Positions 25,381-35,144 are shown, numbered from the stretch's first letter. The stretch is 64,000 nucleotides of DNA from AV69 sp963742315 (GCA_963742315.1 CAVULE010000004.1:118306-182305), one strand, 5' to 3'. The notes: generated from the sequence alone by a model not told the origin. A program made the numbers and translations.

Positions 25381-26766
25381 TCATCCTGCTCCGATCGCTT
25401 CCTCGATCGCTTCCGCGATTCGATTGGCCTGCCGATCGATCTCGTCCGGTTCGCGCCCCTCGATCAGCAAACGAATTTTCGGTTCGGTGCCTGAGTAACG
25501 CAAAAGGACACGGCCTTTCCCGGAAAGTTGCTGTTCGGTTTCATCCACCAGTTTCATCACCGCCGGCAACTCCTCCAGGGGCGGTTTGCGTTTCACCCGC
25601 AAATTCCGTTGCGCCTGCGGATATTTTTTCAAGCACCGCTTTAGCTCGCTTAATGGTTTCCCGCTTTCCTTCATGATCCGCAAAACCTGGAGTGCGCTGA
25701 TGATGCCATCGCCGGTGGTGGTGAAATCGCGAAAAATCATGTGGCCGCTTTGTTCGCCCCCGACATTGAGATTGCGCGCCATCATTTCTTCAAGCACGTA
25801 GCGGTCGCCCACTTTGGTGCGAATGACTTTGCCTCCGTGGGCGCCGAGGGTTTCATCGAGGCCGAAGTTGCTCATCACCGTCGCAACCAGAGTGCTGTCG
25901 CGTAATTTTTTCGCGAGTAATAAATCAACGCTGGCGATGGCCAGGATCTCGTCGCCATCAACCAGTTCGCCGTTTTCATCGCACAACAAAGCGCGATCGG
26001 CGTCGCCATCGTGGGTGATACCAACGTGGGCACCGGATTCCTTAACCACCCGCTGAATTTCCTCCGGATGAGTGCTGCCGCAGTCGGCGTTAATATTGGT
26101 TCCGTTGGGGGTGTCATGCGCGACGGCGATATCCGCGCCGAGCTCGCGCAAAATGCAGGGCGTGGATTTGTAGGCCGCGCCATTCGCCACATCGACCGCA
26201 ATCCGCATTTTTTCCAAAGTCATTCCGCGCGGAAAACTTTGCTTGGCAAATTCTACGTAACGGCCAAGCGCATCGTCAATTCGGGTGGCGCGCCCGATTT
26301 TCCCGGCAGTCGGGCGGATCGCATCGATCTCGCCGCTGAAAACGAGCTGCTCGATTTGCTGCTCAATCTGGTCATCGAGCTTATAGCCATCATGGCGGAA
26401 AAATTTAATGCCGTTGTCGGCGTAAGGATTATGTGAAGCGGAGAGGACGATTCCCGCATCGGCGCGCAGGGAGCGGGTGATATAGGCGACCCCGGGAGTG
26501 GGCAACGGGCCGATCACAAGCACATCCACCCCCAATGATGTGATCCCGGCGACCAGCGCATTTTCGAGCATGTAGCCGGACAGCCGAGTGTCCTTGCCCA
26601 GCACAATCTTTGGTCGCGTCCCGCTCGGATGCGCGCGCGGATTTGATTTCAGGAAGACATGTGCGGCGGCGCGACCCAGCCTAAGGGCAGTCTCGGCCGT
26701 GACCGGCTCGACATTGGCGACGCCGCGAACGCCATCCGTTCCAAAAATCTTTCTGTTGTCGCTCAC
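25381..26766 (-). CDS. glmM: Phosphoglucosamine mutase
   Basis: GlmM interconverts glucosamine-6-phosphate and glucosamine-1-phosphate on the route to UDP-GlcNAc for peptidoglycan. The 461-residue protein has FGTDGVRG near the start and the phosphoserine loop VLSASHNPYADNGIKFF (active Ser at about 111). The metal site is THDGDADRALL, the sugar loop is GGEQSGHMIF, and the phosphate-binding loop RYSGTEPKIRLLIEG lies near the end. All catalytic elements are present. The start MSDNRKIFGTDGVRG is canonical. It ends 7 bases from repeat B4 and precedes scpB on the same strand. Confidence 0.96.
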   Translation of the reverse strand: MSDNRKIFGTDGVRGVANVEPVTAETALRLGRAAAHVFLKSNPRAHPSGTRPKIVLGKDTRLSGYMLENALVAGITSLGVDVLVIGPLPTPGVAYITRSLRADAGIVLSASHNPYADNGIKFFRHDGYKLDDQIEQQIEQLVFSGEIDAIRPTAGKIGRATRIDDALGRYVEFAKQSFPRGMTLEKMRIAVDVANGAAYKSTPCILRELGADIAVAHDTPNGTNINADCGSTHPEEIQRVVKESGAHVGITHDGDADRALLCDENGELVDGDEILAIASVDLLLAKKLRDSTLVATVMSNFGLDETLGAHGGKVIRTKVGDRYVLEEMMARNLNVGGEQSGHMIFRDFTTTGDGIISALQVLRIMKESGKPLSELKRCLKKYPQAQRNLRVKRKPPLEELPAVMKLVDETEQQLSGKGRVLLRYSGTEPKIRLLIEGREPDEIDRQANRIAEAIEEAIGAG

Positions 26767-26902
26767 CCGGCTAATTCAACGTCTCGATGTGACATTCGTA
26801 AACTCGAAACTAGGGCCAGCGAGCGCTTTCCCCAGACCGCACTCTTGTCGGCCTAAAGATATGGACGATTTTCTGAATGAAATCGGCGGCGCCCGGCATG
26901 AT

Positions 26903-28312
26903 TTATTTTGTGCGTTTCTTTGCGGCGCGCGCTTGCTCCCGCACATTTCGCCCCTGCGCATTCAACTCGTTTAGTTTGCGGTGCAAGGTCCGGCGACTGA
27001 TCCCCAGTTGCGTGGCCGCGGCGGTTATGTTTCCGCCCGTTGAATTGAGAGCCTGGGTGATCAGCCGTTTTTCTGTTTCCGCCAAATCGAGCGGATTGGC
27101 CGTTTCCGAAACTGTGATTGCGCTGCCGGACGTTCCCGCCACCTCCCGGATCGCGCGCGGCAAATCGCGTACCGTAACTTTTGGCCCGGTCGCCATCACT
27201 ACCCCGTGCTCAATCGCGGTTCGCAACTCGCGCACGTTTCCCGGCCAATCGTAGGCCAAAAGTGTATTCATCGCCTCCTGGGTGATATCGAGGGCCGGCT
27301 TCTCATTTGCTTTCGAGAAATGCCGCAGGAATGATCTAACGAGAAGTGGGATGTCCTCCTTGCGCGCACGCAGCGGCGGCATGGTGATGCGGACAACGTT
27401 GAGGCGAAAATAAAGATCATCACGAAATTTTCCTTCCCGCACCATTTGCTCGAGATTCTTATTGGTTGCCGCGACCACCCTTACATCCGCGCGTAAGGTT
27501 TGCGTGCCCCCGACGCGTTCGAAGGCGCGTTGCTCGCTCATTACTCGCAACAATTTCACCTGTGTGCTTGGATCGATCTCGCCGATCTCGTCGAGAAAAA
27601 TGGTGCCGCCATTGGCCTGTTCGAACCGTCCGATGCGCCGCTCGTGCGCGCCCGTAAAAGCGCCGCGCTCGTGCCCAAACAATTCGCTTTCCAACAAAGT
27701 CGGCGATAACGCCGCGCAATGTACCACCACAAATTTCGCCTGATTACGCCGGCTCAAATTATGAATCGCGTGTGCCGCCAGTTCCTTGCCGGTGCCGCTT
27801 TCGCCCTCGATCAAAACATTCGCCGAAGAGGGGGCGACCTGCCGAATCGTGTCCAGTACTTCGCGCAGCGCGAGCGATTCGCCCAAAATATTTTCCAAGC
27901 CAAAGCGTTCGTCGATTTGCTGGCGCAAGGTGCGATTCTCCTGCTCCATCCGGCGCGATTGCAGCGCACGCGCAATCAGCATTTCGACTTTGTCGAGATT
28001 GAGTGGCTTGGTCACAAAATCGTAGGCCCCGCGTTTCATCGCTTCCACCGCGGTATCGACCGACCCGTAAGCCGTCATCATGATGCAGACGGGTGGGTGG
28101 GGCATTTTCAACGCCCGCTCAATTAGTTGCATTCCATCTTCACCCCCCAGCCGCAGATCGGTCAGGAGCAGGTCGACCGTTTCGCGTTCGAGGACGCTCA
28201 TCGCGCCGCCGATCTCTTCGGCGACATAGACGTCGTAATCGTCTTCGAGCAAACGCCGCAACCCGTCGCGGGTATGTTTTTCGTCATCGACAATCAAAAT
28301 CGTTGGCTGCAT
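26903..28312 (-). CDS. Sigma-54-dependent response regulator (NtrC/AtoC type)
   Basis: Two-component transcription activator of 469 residues. The receiver domain has the acidic pair in LIVDDEKHT and phosphoacceptor Asp52 in LLLTDLRLGG, with T/S in MTAYGS and Lys in FVTKPLN. The central AAA+ domain has Walker A GESGTGKE, the sigma-54 contact loop GAFTGA, Walker B GGTIFLDEIGE and an arginine-finger region YFRLNVVRI. The C-terminal Fis-type helix-turn-helix (ITAAATQLGISRRTLHRKL) binds upstream enhancers. It follows its histidine kinase by 54 bases on the same strand, so the two are a cognate pair. The stimulus and target promoters are unknown; no sigma-54 promoter was confidently seen. Confidence 0.95.
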   Translation of the reverse strand: MQPTILIVDDEKHTRDGLRRLLEDDYDVYVAEEIGGAMSVLERETVDLLLTDLRLGGEDGMQLIERALKMPHPPVCIMMTAYGSVDTAVEAMKRGAYDFVTKPLNLDKVEMLIARALQSRRMEQENRTLRQQIDERFGLENILGESLALREVLDTIRQVAPSSANVLIEGESGTGKELAAHAIHNLSRRNQAKFVVVHCAALSPTLLESELFGHERGAFTGAHERRIGRFEQANGGTIFLDEIGEIDPSTQVKLLRVMSEQRAFERVGGTQTLRADVRVVAATNKNLEQMVREGKFRDDLYFRLNVVRITMPPLRARKEDIPLLVRSFLRHFSKANEKPALDITQEAMNTLLAYDWPGNVRELRTAIEHGVVMATGPKVTVRDLPRAIREVAGTSGSAITVSETANPLDLAETEKRLITQALNSTGGNITAAATQLGISRRTLHRKLNELNAQGRNVREQARAAKKRTK

Positions 28313-28366
28313 TTCCAGCGCGTCAAATTTTCACGTTGAGCAATTCTGACTCAATTGCTCGATCTC

Positions 28367-29596
28367 TCAAATTGGTTCGCGCGTTTCAGCGATCCCAGGA
28401 TTTCGGTCGCCCGCTTCTAACATGCGGACGCGTTGTTCCTTGAAGGGCAGCCGAATGCTCAACGTCAATCCTTTGCCCTCAGTGCTTTCGATTGCGAGTT
28501 CGCCGCCGTGTTCGCGCACGATCCGTCGCACGATAAGCAAACCGAGGCCGGTGCCCCTTTCCTTGGTCGTATAATAGGGCTCAAAGACATGGCTTAACGT
28601 TTCCGCAGACATTCCTCCACCCGTGTCGATGAAACTCACTCGCACATGCGATTCATCCATGTCCGTCCGAATCCGCAAAATGCCGCGCCGTTTCATCGCT
28701 TCGAAACTGTTCTTGATGACGTTGTAAAACGCCTGCTTCATCTGGCCGCGATCAAGCTGGAGCAGTGGCAAATCGGAGCGCAATTCCGTCTCCACCACGA
28801 TGTCGCGCGCTTCGATCTCGGCCGAGAAAAAGCGCACCGCTTCCTCCACGATGGCGTTAATATTTTCGGGCTGAAGCTGCGGACGCGACGGCCGGATCGC
28901 GCGCAGGAATTGGGTAACGATGGAATCGAGTCGATTGATTTCGCCTCGACAAATCTCGATCGAATGCTGCAATTCGTCGCGTTCTTTGCCTTTCACCTTG
29001 CGCGCCTGCCGTTCCATCAACTGCAAGTGAATGTTTAATGAATTGAGGGGGTTCCCCAGCTCATGAGCGACGCCCGCCGCCAGCAAGGTGAGCGCATTCA
29101 ATCGCTCGCTCTCGATCGTTTTCTCCGCTGTGCGCCGGCTCTCGGTAATATCGCGCATGATGATGGCATAGCCGACCTGCTCGCTGTAGCCGCGGTCGTC
29201 GGCCGCGGCATTTTCATTTCGGTCAAACCGGGACTCAATCATTAGAGGGACGATGTAAAAATTAATGAAGCGATTGCTCGGATAAAAAATTTCGAGGTCC
29301 CGCGTGACCGGACCACCACTGTGGGTGAGCGCATTCCAATCAAGTCCTCGCACTCGTTCCTCGAGCAGTTTGCCTATGGAATCCTCGCCATCGAGACCGA
29401 AAAGCTCGCAGGCGGCGTCATTCAAATAAGTAATGCGGCCGGATGAATCGGTAACAACGATTCCTTCCTGGATGGCGTTGAAAACCGTCTCGAGAAATCC
29501 CTTTTCCTGGGCCAGGCGCAGCAAATAATTCTGGACCTCCTCCGGCCCGATCTTGCCGAGACGCCCGATCAGTTTTTCGAGAAAGCCAGCTTTCAT
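28367..29596 (-). CDS. PAS-domain sensor histidine kinase (NtrB-like)
   Basis: A 409-residue kinase without obvious membrane segments, so probably cytoplasmic. A PAS domain (AIQEGIVVTDSSGRITYLND) occupies about residues 35-155. The dimerisation/phosphoacceptor helix has His178 in GVAHELGNPLNSL. The catalytic ATPase domain shows the N box (AFYNVIKNSFEAM), G1 (FIDTGGGMS) and G2 (ERGTGLGLLIVRRI). It is expected to autophosphorylate and pass the phosphate to Asp52 of the downstream sigma-54 regulator. Repeat B5 lies just upstream, between this gene and pnp. Confidence 0.93.
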   Translation of the reverse strand: MKAGFLEKLIGRLGKIGPEEVQNYLLRLAQEKGFLETVFNAIQEGIVVTDSSGRITYLNDAACELFGLDGEDSIGKLLEERVRGLDWNALTHSGGPVTRDLEIFYPSNRFINFYIVPLMIESRFDRNENAAADDRGYSEQVGYAIIMRDITESRRTAEKTIESERLNALTLLAAGVAHELGNPLNSLNIHLQLMERQARKVKGKERDELQHSIEICRGEINRLDSIVTQFLRAIRPSRPQLQPENINAIVEEAVRFFSAEIEARDIVVETELRSDLPLLQLDRGQMKQAFYNVIKNSFEAMKRRGILRIRTDMDESHVRVSFIDTGGGMSAETLSHVFEPYYTTKERGTGLGLLIVRRIVREHGGELAIESTEGKGLTLSIRLPFKEQRVRMLEAGDRNPGIAETREPI

Positions 29597-29605
29597 GCAG
29601 TCCTT

Positions 29606-29672
29606 GTCATCTCGAGCGTAGCGAGGGATCTCTCAATGGCTCGAGAGATTCCTCGCATTCGCTCGGAATGAC
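29606..29672. repeat. Family B palindromic repeat, copy B5 (short form)
   Basis: GTCATCTCGAGCGTAGCGAG at the left and CTCGCATTCGCTCGGAATGA at the right form the long stem around CTCTCAATGGCTCGAGAG. It fills the 103-base gap between pnp and the kinase gene. Confidence 0.85.
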
Positions 29673-29699
29673 AATAGCTGGAATCGGCGGGGAGGGCGT

Positions 29700-31856
29700 T
29701 CAGTGCCCCGCGCCGTCGTGCGCGGGCTCGGGCACCTGGCCGGTCTCGGCTTCGGCGCGTTCTTTCAACGCGGCTTTGCGCGACAGCTTGACTCGTCCTT
29801 TGTCATCGATGCCGATGCATTTTACCCAAATGATGTCGCCCACCTTCGCCACGTCTTCCGTTCGTTTTACCCGGAAATCGGCCAGCTCGGAAATGTGCAC
29901 CAGTCCATCTTTGCCAGGGAAAACCTCGACGAATGCCCCAAATTCCTTGGTCGAAACAACGCGGCCTTGATAGGTGGCGCCGATCTCAATCTCGCGCGTC
30001 ATTCCACCAATAATTTCCTTGGCCCGCGCCATCGATTCGCCGCTGGTCGCATAGATGTGAACCGAGCCGTCGTCCTCGATGTTAATTTCGGCGCCGGTCT
30101 CCGCCACGATGCCCTTGATCGTTTTGCCGCCGGGCCCGATGAGCGCGCCGATTTTCTCGGGATTAATTTTGATCGTCTCGATCCGAGGCGCGTATTTCGA
30201 AAGTTCGGCACGCGGTGCGTCGATTGCGCCACGCATGATCTCGAGAATTTTGCTGCGCGCTTCCTTCGCGCGTTGGATCGCTTCGCTGAGAATTTTCAAA
30301 CTGATCCCAGGCAATTTCAGATCGAGCTGGTAACCGGTCACGCCTTTGGCCGTTCCGCAAAGTTTGAAATCCATGTCACCGAAATGATCCTCGGAGCCGA
30401 TGATATCAGTTAGAAGCTCATAACGTTTCAGTTGATCGTTGTCGTATTCGGTCACGAGACCGACGGAAATTCCCGCGACCACATCTTTTACCGGCACGCC
30501 TGCGTCCATCAGGGCAAGCATTCCGCCGCACACGCTCGCCATCGAAGTCGAGCCGTTCGATTCCATTACTTCGCTGGAAATACGAATGGCGTAACGAAAG
30601 TCATTCTCACTCGGGACCACCGGCTCAAGCGAACGTTCCGCCAAGGCGCCGTGGCCGATCTCGCGCCGGCTCGCGCCGCCAAATCTCCCGGTTTCGCCGA
30701 CTGAGAACGGCGGGAAATTATAATGCAGCAAAAACCGTTTCGATTGTTCGCCGCCGCCGTAAGCATCGATCATTTGTGCTTCCTCGATCGGGGCGAGAGT
30801 GGCGAGCGCGAGAGCTTGCGTTTCTCCGCGCTGAAAAATGGCTGAGCCATGCGCTCGTGGCAGCACCCCGACCTCGCAGCTGATTTGACGCAGATCCTGA
30901 TAGCCGCGGCCATCCATCCGCTTCTGTTTTTCCAGGACACTGACGCGGAAGGCTTTTTTCTGGACGTAGTCGAAGGCCTGCGAAATGGCGAAATCGTCCG
31001 CCTCGGGATATTTCTGGAGCATCGCTGCCTTCACTTCCTCGCGCAACGCGTGCACCGCCTTGGAGCGTGCAACTTTACCCTGAGTATAGAGTGCGCCCTC
31101 AATGCGATCGCCGGCGACCTGATACGCGATTTCAAGCAGCTCCGGTTTGACGTTCAGAAGCGGCATCTCGCGTTTCGGCTTGCCAACCTGTGCCGCCAGC
31201 TCCTTTTGTGCGCGAATCATCTCGCGCGCGTGTCCGTGAGCGAATTCCAGCGCTCTCAGGAACTCCGCTTCCGGCAATTCGTTGGCGGCACCTTCGATCA
31301 TGATGACATCGTTTTCGGTGCCGACGTAAATCAAATCGAGATCGCTCTGTAATCGATCGGTGTGGGTGGGATTGGCGACAAATTCGCCGTTCACTCGCCC
31401 AATCCGAACCGCGCCGATTGGCCCTTTGAATGGAATATCCGACACGGTTAGCGCGGCCGACGCGCCGTTCATCGACAAAATGTCGGGATCATTTTCGCCA
31501 TCGGCGCTGAGCAAAATGGAAATGACCTGGGTGTCGTAGAAATAACCTTGCGGGAAGAGAGGGCGCAGCGGTCGATCGGTCATCCGCGACGTAAGGGTTT
31601 CCTTTTCCGTCGGGCGTCCTTCGCGTTTAAAATAACCCCCGGGAAATTTTCCCGCGGCTGCCGCCTTTTCGCGGTAATCAACGGTGAGGGGGAAGAAGTC
31701 CTGACCTTCCTTAATGGTGGTGGCCGAGACTGCGCTCGCCAGTACGATTGTTTCACCGCACGAAACTATGACCGAGCCGTCGGCCAGTTTCGCAATCTTG
31801 CCGGTTTCAATAGAGATAGAATGGGCGCCTATTTGCGCCGTGACCTTGTGTTGCAT
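29700..31856 (-). CDS. pnp: Polyribonucleotide nucleotidyltransferase (PNPase)
   Basis: PNPase degrades RNA 3' to 5' by phosphorolysis and takes part in mRNA turnover. The 718-residue protein has two RNase PH domains (FFPLTVDYREKAAAAGKFPG; RRISCEVG-type motifs; FPPFSVGETGRFGGASRREI), the linking helical domain, a KH domain (KIGALIGPGGKTIKGIVAET) and an S1 domain (GRVVSTKEFGAFVEVFPGKD). The start at 31856 (MQHKVTAQIGA) has a Shine-Dalgarno AGGAAAG close upstream. Longer in-frame readings to 31976 lack family similarity. It follows rpsO, the widely conserved rpsO-pnp order. Confidence 0.97.
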   Translation of the reverse strand: MQHKVTAQIGAHSISIETGKIAKLADGSVIVSCGETIVLASAVSATTIKEGQDFFPLTVDYREKAAAAGKFPGGYFKREGRPTEKETLTSRMTDRPLRPLFPQGYFYDTQVISILLSADGENDPDILSMNGASAALTVSDIPFKGPIGAVRIGRVNGEFVANPTHTDRLQSDLDLIYVGTENDVIMIEGAANELPEAEFLRALEFAHGHAREMIRAQKELAAQVGKPKREMPLLNVKPELLEIAYQVAGDRIEGALYTQGKVARSKAVHALREEVKAAMLQKYPEADDFAISQAFDYVQKKAFRVSVLEKQKRMDGRGYQDLRQISCEVGVLPRAHGSAIFQRGETQALALATLAPIEEAQMIDAYGGGEQSKRFLLHYNFPPFSVGETGRFGGASRREIGHGALAERSLEPVVPSENDFRYAIRISSEVMESNGSTSMASVCGGMLALMDAGVPVKDVVAGISVGLVTEYDNDQLKRYELLTDIIGSEDHFGDMDFKLCGTAKGVTGYQLDLKLPGISLKILSEAIQRAKEARSKILEIMRGAIDAPRAELSKYAPRIETIKINPEKIGALIGPGGKTIKGIVAETGAEINIEDDGSVHIYATSGESMARAKEIIGGMTREIEIGATYQGRVVSTKEFGAFVEVFPGKDGLVHISELADFRVKRTEDVAKVGDIIWVKCIGIDDKGRVKLSRKAALKERAEAETGQVPEPAHDGAGH

Positions 31857-32038
31857 TTTTACTTTCCTGGATGTGCGAGAATCCAGGCCGGTCACCCTGA
31901 TTGTAGGTGTCAATTCCGAGGCGACTGCGCAAGTTTGAACCTTGCTTTGCCCTCGGCCCTGAAACCTAAAACCCAAGGTGCCTTATCGGCCTGGCCCTGC
32001 AGTTTTTGTCTTCGTCGGCTTCGACGCGGAAACTGCGG

Positions 32039-32302
32039 TTACTTCCGCAGATTCAGCTTGTCGATCACCTTTTTATAGCGCTCGCTTTTCGAGCGGTTGA
32101 GATAATCGAGCAGGCTGCGGCGCTGCGCGACCATTTTCAAAAGCCCGCGCCGCGAAGAATGATCCTTCGCGTTGGTCTTGAGGTGTTCGGTTAATTGCGT
32201 GATCCGTTTCGTCAGCAACGCCACTTGAACGTCAGCGCTGCCCGTGTCCTTCTCATGCAATTGGAACTCCTTGAGATCCACCGTTGCCGCATTCTCAGCC
32301 AT
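32039..32302 (-). CDS. rpsO: 30S ribosomal protein S15
   Basis: S15 of the small subunit, a primary binder of the 16S rRNA central domain. The 87-residue protein has HEKDTGSADVQVALLTKRIT, LKTNAKDHSSRRGLLKMVAQ and RRSLLDYLNRSKSERYK, all diagnostic, with normal length. The 182-base gap to pnp probably contains the rpsO 3' region and pnp leader, where autoregulation by PNPase is known in E. coli; no clear structure was resolved here. It is divergent from the small gene at 32398. Confidence 0.97.
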   Translation of the reverse strand: MAENAATVDLKEFQLHEKDTGSADVQVALLTKRITQLTEHLKTNAKDHSSRRGLLKMVAQRRSLLDYLNRSKSERYKKVIDKLNLRK

Positions 32303-32397
32303 AAACGAAGCGCCTAGTGTAGATGAAGAATGCCGATTCGCAAGTAGGGCCGCGGTCGACTAACGAAAGCTTCGCTGTTGTCCAATCACATCGCACG

Positions 32398-32595
32398 ATG
32401 CTAGAACGGCATCATGAAGGGCAACGCGCTCGCATCCAGGCGGAACGCAACATCTATTTGTTTCGTTGCGAGAAGGGGCTGCTCAACGTCCTCCAGAGAA
32501 AATATAAGGCCCACTCCAAGATCGTATTCGATGCCATCCGCGAATTAATGACGGCGCCCCAAAGGCCGAAGCGCCGCGGCGGATTCCATTCATGA
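32398..32595 (+). CDS. Small hypothetical protein translationally coupled to the AI-2E-type transporter
   Basis: Product of 65 residues from the ATG at 32398 (MLERHHEGQRARIQAERNI), or 90 residues if the ATG at 32323 is used. It is rich in Arg/Lys and predicted mostly helical (LLNVLQRKYKAHSKIVFDAI); no family is recognised. Its stop codon overlaps the ATG of the next gene as ATGA (32592-32595), a strong sign of a real, coupled gene. The longer start would leave only 20 bases to divergent rpsO, so the shorter one is preferred. Confidence 0.55.
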   Translation: MLERHHEGQRARIQAERNIYLFRCEKGLLNVLQRKYKAHSKIVFDAIRELMTAPQRPKRRGGFHS

Positions 32596-33728
32596 CAAAT
32601 TCAACCCTGCCTGAGAAACACGACGAACTCGGTCCCTTCGCTTACCGGGATGGGCGCCGGCTTCTCATCCTGATCGTGCTCCTGATTGCTGGCTGGCTCC
32701 TGCTGCGCGCCCTCGTGCCGGTGCTGTTGCTTTTCGGAATCGTGATTTTGCTGGCGATGGTCCTGAATCCGCTCGTCGTCTATCTGGAACAACGACACGT
32801 CCCCCGGCCGGCAGGCGTTGCGCTTGTCCTGGTCGCGCTGGCCGCAATCGTGGTGTTGGTGGTCGCGGTGGCAGTGCCGACCTTCACCGATCAATTGCAA
32901 TTGTTGATCCAGCGTGCCCCCGGCGCCTGGCAGTCGATTCGGGGTCATATCGCCGATTTCACGGGGCGCTACCCCGCATTGCAAAACACCTTGCCGCAGG
33001 CCGATCAAATTGCCGCCACCGTCGGGAACCAGGCTGGCACAATGGCGAACGTGCTCCTGCGTTCAACCATTGGTGTGGTCGGCGGGCTTTTCATTTTCGT
33101 TTTTGCCGTTCTGCTTCTGATTTTTGTGCTTTCGAATCCGCGGCCGCTGATCGTTGGTTATCTGGCGGTTATACCCGATCGGCACCGCGAAAAAGCGCGG
33201 CGCACTCTGATCCGGATGATGGAACAAATGACGGCGTGGGCGCGTGGCGTCGCCATCAATGGCATCATAACCGGTGCGTCCACTGGCATTTTATTGTGGG
33301 CCGTTGGAGTACACCCGGCATTCGTTTTTGGCGTTCTCGCATTTTTCGGCGAATTTTTGCCCAACATTGGGCCGGTGCTGGTTGCTTTCCCCGTGCTATT
33401 CGTCGCTCTCAGCATCAGCGTGACCAAGTTCTGGCTCGCGCTCGCAGCAATTTTATTCGTGCAACAGGTCGAGGTGAACTTCCTTGTGCCTTACATCCTT
33501 GGCAAAGAAATGCGGTTAAACCCGGTACTCATTTTGTTTTTCACCGTCGCGATGGGCTGGCTCTTTGGGCTGGCCGGCGCCATCCTGGCTTTGCCTGCGG
33601 CTGCTCTAACCAAAATTGTCATCGAAGAATTTTATCTCCGTCCGCGAGAGGTCGATTACGCACCGCTCGAACGCGATGCTGATCGAATTGTCCGCACCGA
33701 ATCAGCTCACGATACTCTCCCTCTATGA
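32592..33728 (+). CDS. AI-2E family transporter (PerM/TqsA-like membrane protein)
   Basis: Inner-membrane protein of 378 residues. Hydrophobic segments appear near the start (LLILIVLLIAGWLLLRALVP, then LLLFGIVILLAMVLNPLVVY, and VALVLVALAAIVVLVVAVAV). An amphipathic stretch of about 80 residues separates these from further segments (GGLFIFVFAVLLLIFVL, and the C-terminal block with FGVLAFFGEFLPNIGPVLVA). The GEFLPNIGP motif is the family signature. Members have been linked to autoinducer-2 export, Na+/H+ exchange or small-metabolite efflux, so the substrate cannot be named. It overlaps its upstream and downstream genes by 4 bases each (ATGA), indicating one operon with the amidohydrolase. Confidence 0.9.
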   Translation: MTNSTLPEKHDELGPFAYRDGRRLLILIVLLIAGWLLLRALVPVLLLFGIVILLAMVLNPLVVYLEQRHVPRPAGVALVLVALAAIVVLVVAVAVPTFTDQLQLLIQRAPGAWQSIRGHIADFTGRYPALQNTLPQADQIAATVGNQAGTMANVLLRSTIGVVGGLFIFVFAVLLLIFVLSNPRPLIVGYLAVIPDRHREKARRTLIRMMEQMTAWARGVAINGIITGASTGILLWAVGVHPAFVFGVLAFFGEFLPNIGPVLVAFPVLFVALSISVTKFWLALAAILFVQQVEVNFLVPYILGKEMRLNPVLILFFTVAMGWLFGLAGAILALPAAALTKIVIEEFYLRPREVDYAPLERDADRIVRTESAHDTLPL

Positions 33729-35137
33729 ATCGAATTACTGCTTTCCTCGTCGGAGCGGCGTTTGCGACCAGCGCGCTTGCTCAGAAAATTTCCCTGGTCG
33801 GCGGTACCGTAGTTAACCCGGCGGACGGCAAGATTGTTCAGAACGCCGTTGTGGTAATTAATGGCGACAAAATTGAGAGCGTTGCCCGCCGCAAAGAAAG
33901 CGGTGTCCCAGTCGGTTCCCGCTGGGTCGTGTGCGACGGGAAATTCATCCTGCCTGGCTACATCGATACTCATGTGCATTTCTTCCAGTCGGGTGATCTT
34001 TTCACCCGGCCGGACGGCGCGGATCTCAATAGGGTGCGGCCGTACAAAGACGAAGTGGGCTGGATCAAATCGCATTTAGCCGACACTTTTGCGCGCTATT
34101 TGCGCTGCGGCATAACCAGCGTGGTCGACGTGGGAGGGCCAATGTGGAATTTCGAGGTGCGCAAAACCGCTGATTCGACCGCCAAAGCGCCGCGCGTAGC
34201 GGTCGCCGGGCCGTTAATCTCCAGTGTCTCGCGCGAAAAACTTGACCTTGGCGATCCGCCGATTGTGAAGATCGATACTCCCGATCAAGCGCGCGAGTTC
34301 GTGCGTAAACTGGTCGCGCAAAAGCCGGACTTGGTTAAAATCTGGTACATCGTCGACCAGGATCATCCGGTTGATTCGTTCCGGCCGATTGCACGCGCCA
34401 CAATTGAAGAAAGTCACGCGCACAAGATTCGCGTGGCCGTTCATGCGACTGAATTGGAAACAGCGCGAGCTGCGGTTGAGGAAGGGGCCGATGTCCTTGT
34501 CCACAGTGTCATCGACAAGCCCGTCGATGACAGCTTCGTGAAGTTACTGAAGGATCGGCACACGATTTTGTGTCCGACGCTCGTCGTCTTCGAGCGCTAC
34601 GGCCGCACCTTCGCCAACAAACTCAACCTTACGCCCGAAGAAAAAGCATGGGGCAATCCGGAAGTGATCGCATCGCTCGATGTGACGAAGATCCCGTCGG
34701 ACAAACTGCCCGAGCGGATCAAGACGGCGCTGGCCAAGCCGGACGAAACGCTCGACCGCATTAAGAAAACCTACGACGTCGCGTTCAAGAATTTAAAGAC
34801 ACTGGAGGATGCTGGAGTTACGATCGCGGCCGGCACCGACGCGGGAAACATTGGCACCATTCACGGTCCGGCTTTATTCCGCGAGTTTCAATTAATGAGG
34901 GAAGCCGGGCTGACGCCGATGCAGATTCTGCAATCTGCTACGTCGAACGCCGCACAATTGTTCGGCGGCGAAACCGGCGCGCACATTGGCAGAATCGAAA
35001 ATGGATATTTCGCCGATCTCGTTGTTCTGAACTCGAATCCAGCCGATGACATCGCGCACGCTTCCGATATTGAGAGTGTGATCAAAAATGGTGTCCTTTA
35101 CTCCGCGAATAATCTTCTGACCGCGCCGGCCCCTTAG
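33725..35137 (+). CDS. Exported metal-dependent amidohydrolase
   Basis: Amidohydrolase-superfamily enzyme of 470 residues with an N-terminal signal peptide (ITAFLVGAAFATSALAQ). Metal ligands are His83 and His85 in YIDTHVHFF, a probable bridging Lys in DLVKIWYIVD, His in VAVHATELE, His in VLVHSVIDK and Asp in AAGTDAGN. The beta-sandwich parts (VGGTVVNPADGKIVQNA, and GYFADLVVLNSNPADD near the end) are typical of imidazolonepropionase- or prolidase-like members. The substrate is likely a cyclic amide or a peptide but is not deducible. It is coupled to the transporter by a 4-base overlap and followed 7 bases later by the AsmA-like gene. Confidence 0.9.
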   Translation: MNRITAFLVGAAFATSALAQKISLVGGTVVNPADGKIVQNAVVVINGDKIESVARRKESGVPVGSRWVVCDGKFILPGYIDTHVHFFQSGDLFTRPDGADLNRVRPYKDEVGWIKSHLADTFARYLRCGITSVVDVGGPMWNFEVRKTADSTAKAPRVAVAGPLISSVSREKLDLGDPPIVKIDTPDQAREFVRKLVAQKPDLVKIWYIVDQDHPVDSFRPIARATIEESHAHKIRVAVHATELETARAAVEEGADVLVHSVIDKPVDDSFVKLLKDRHTILCPTLVVFERYGRTFANKLNLTPEEKAWGNPEVIASLDVTKIPSDKLPERIKTALAKPDETLDRIKKTYDVAFKNLKTLEDAGVTIAAGTDAGNIGTIHGPALFREFQLMREAGLTPMQILQSATSNAAQLFGGETGAHIGRIENGYFADLVVLNSNPADDIAHASDIESVIKNGVLYSANNLLTAPAP

Positions 35138-35144
35138 CGGAATC

